From: Undaria pinnatifida
Lineage: Eukaryota; Sar; Phaeophyceae; Laminariales; Alariaceae
Reading direction: 5' to 3'
Assembly (NCBI GenBank): GCA_012845835.1
Contig: JABAKD010000027.1
Span: forward strand, 10,748,790-10,812,789
DNA length: 64,000 bases
The position numbers were made by a program, and so were the translations under genes. The notes under the pieces were generated by a model, which worked only from the letters and a program-made list of their open reading frames with translations, was not told the origin of the DNA and made no database searches. Below are positions 62,493 to 64,000 of this stretch, in pieces (positions within the stretch are counted from its first letter, which is position 1; each line of letters starts with the position of its first letter).

Positions 62493-64000
62493 GGTCTTTC
62501 TTGGAAGCTCTTCTGCCGCATGCACTTTCGCCTGGGATAGGAGTCTCCGAAGATGGAGCCACACCATAACCTGCCGTATCCGTGGCCTCAGCAGCACCTA
62601 CTACTATGGGTTAGGAACGTTCCTTCCGTCCCAATGGCGCAGGGGTTATAATTTTGAAGAATGTCATTTTTGTATTCGTTCAGCCGGCTCCGCGCTCCCG
62701 CTCAGACCCGGGCAACTATCTAGGCTGATAGTCAGGACTGTCATGTCGCGGCACGAAATCGTGTTAGTATGTTTTTTATTTGGGTCGATTTGGCTCCGCC
62801 ACCCCCCCATCTCTTCCACCCCGGGTCGGGGAACGACCTGAGAAACGCTCCCGTAGATACTCCGTTACACAACCGGTTTGTTGTTCCGCTTTTGTTTTGA
62901 TCCTAATAATTTCTCCTGCCCGAAGAACCGGGGGCGACCTAGGCAGTGTGGCTGTTTACACTTGGACTGTGTGCGCTTTCTACTCTCTATTGGTAGTAGA
63001 GAAGTTTTGCAGGTTTTCGTAGACAGAGTGAGACCCCCCTCCCCTGGTGGTGATTTCGTGGTTCCGAGCGTGGTGTTTTTGCGGCCCCTGTCGGCTAGCA
63101 ACGTCTTCTTTGTCCGTTTTTCTAGGCCTTTCTTCACGGCTTCGCAGCCTCGCCGTCCAGTGTTGTGGGGAGTTTTGAAGGGCCGCATCGTCAGCCCATG
63201 CCCTAGGTCACATAACCAATGTTTCCCCAAACGTCCTACGTTTCGGCATGTACGGTGTAATAATGTGGGCTAACGGCATGATATTGCCCGTGAGGTCGTG
63301 TATCATGTGATTGTGCTGTTTCGATCCGATTCGAGATTTTCGGTAGATGGCAGATGCCTTTATCCCGGAAAGCGACGGAATACCTCCACCTCTCGGAATA
63401 AATACACGTAGCCTCCGAGAGGTACAAAGCTCAAACATCGCCTTGTTCTTGGGTGCATCTCTAATTAAATCCGATTACCGTAACGCTGGTCAAATTATTT
63501 AAGTGACTCTAGCAAACCAATACGCCCATCTCTGACGAGGAGCAGCTCCATAAGACTTTTCTTCCGGATACAAAACCATGGTATTGCGATACCACAAACG
63601 AAACGACGTTGTCAGGGTGGCCGCTTCGGAAAAGGCTTCAGTTGGTACTGGCAGAGTTTACGAGACACTTTCAAATCCTTGGGTTCGCACAGTGTGCAAA
63701 TCCACAACCCCACCGGTCGATTTTCTGATTGGCCATGGTTCGCATGTTGAGCCAGCTCCACCTAGGGAGGATATAGGTTCCCATCCCCGATCCAGAGGTC
63801 GTTCCACATCTCTAAAACTTCCATCGACCGGGGAGGCAAAACAAGATTCCTCGGGTGGACACCACCCTGCACGGTGACAAACCCCAATCGCGTTGGCTGG
63901 TAGCTGATTGGTTCGAGTTCCACAGTACCGTTTCAGGCGGATAGAGGCCCATCAACGGGGGGCATTTCCGTCGCACACGAAGAAGATAGGGTCTCATCCC
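62493..64000. other. Unassigned right end of window
   Basis: Frames of 131 codons (62878-63273, plus) and 121 codons (62865-63230, minus) overlap each other and neither carries a motif. An ATG frame at 63578-63877 (99 codons) is also unrecognised. No repeat family of this window occurs here. Confidence 0.35.

Noticed and set aside
62865-63273. Overlapping 131- and 121-codon frames on opposite strands
   Set aside because: Neither has a domain or a clear start, and mutual overlap with similar length argues for chance.

Overview
The window looks like intergenic, repeat-rich DNA from a eukaryotic nuclear genome. There are no operons, no packed long ORFs and no rRNA or intact tRNA. The only convincing host gene, at about 55.6-59.5 kb on the minus strand, is cut by four short GT-AG introns (222-290 bp), and its exons join in frame. 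Its protein matches, as I remember that family, the TRP/Pkd2-like channel proteins that are numerous in brown algae and other stramenopiles. A non-LTR reverse-transcriptase relic and a gag-like ORF also fit. My best guess is a brown alga or a close stramenopile relative. That is an inference from protein resemblance, not a proof.

Layout. 0-3.3 kb: an old LTR-retrotransposon piece (LTR plus gag with a CCHC zinc knuckle, minus strand, pol lost) cut off by an interspersed repeat (R1). 4-9.4 kb: A-tailed and (AAC)n-tailed short retroposons, a 460-bp tandem duplication, an R3 repeat and a lone LTR related to the gag element. 9.4-15.2 kb: nothing recognisable beyond homopolymer and minisatellite tracts. 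15.2-17.5 kb: a satellite of about ten units of ~220 bp. 18 kb: a non-LTR reverse-transcriptase C-terminal fragment. 22.8-24 kb: a possible degraded multi-exon coiled-coil gene. 25.4-29.7 kb: a complete 4.3-kb LTR element with 274-bp LTRs, a 5-bp target duplication and no pol. It interrupts an older reading frame. 30-36.5 kb: a graveyard of nested R1, R3, SINE and poly-G repeats. 38.5-44.3 kb: a large tandem array whose main period is 138 bp. 45-49 kb: SINEs (one carrying a nested insertion), a palindromic MITE and a duplicated exon-like block. 49.37-51.07 kb: a 1.7-kb foldback element with 565-bp inverted repeats and a 9-bp target duplication, inserted in a degenerate minisatellite. 53-62.5 kb: four more copies of the MITE around the TRP-like gene.

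The strongest results are two complete non-autonomous transposons with exact ends and target duplications (25378-29675 and 49367-51069), a nested 5'-truncated retroposon with a 13-bp duplication (47294-47400), three A-tailed SINE-like families, a MITE family built around palindromes, two satellite arrays and the intron-containing channel-like gene. No new enzymatic or defence system was found. What may be undescribed here is the set of repeat families and how they nest.
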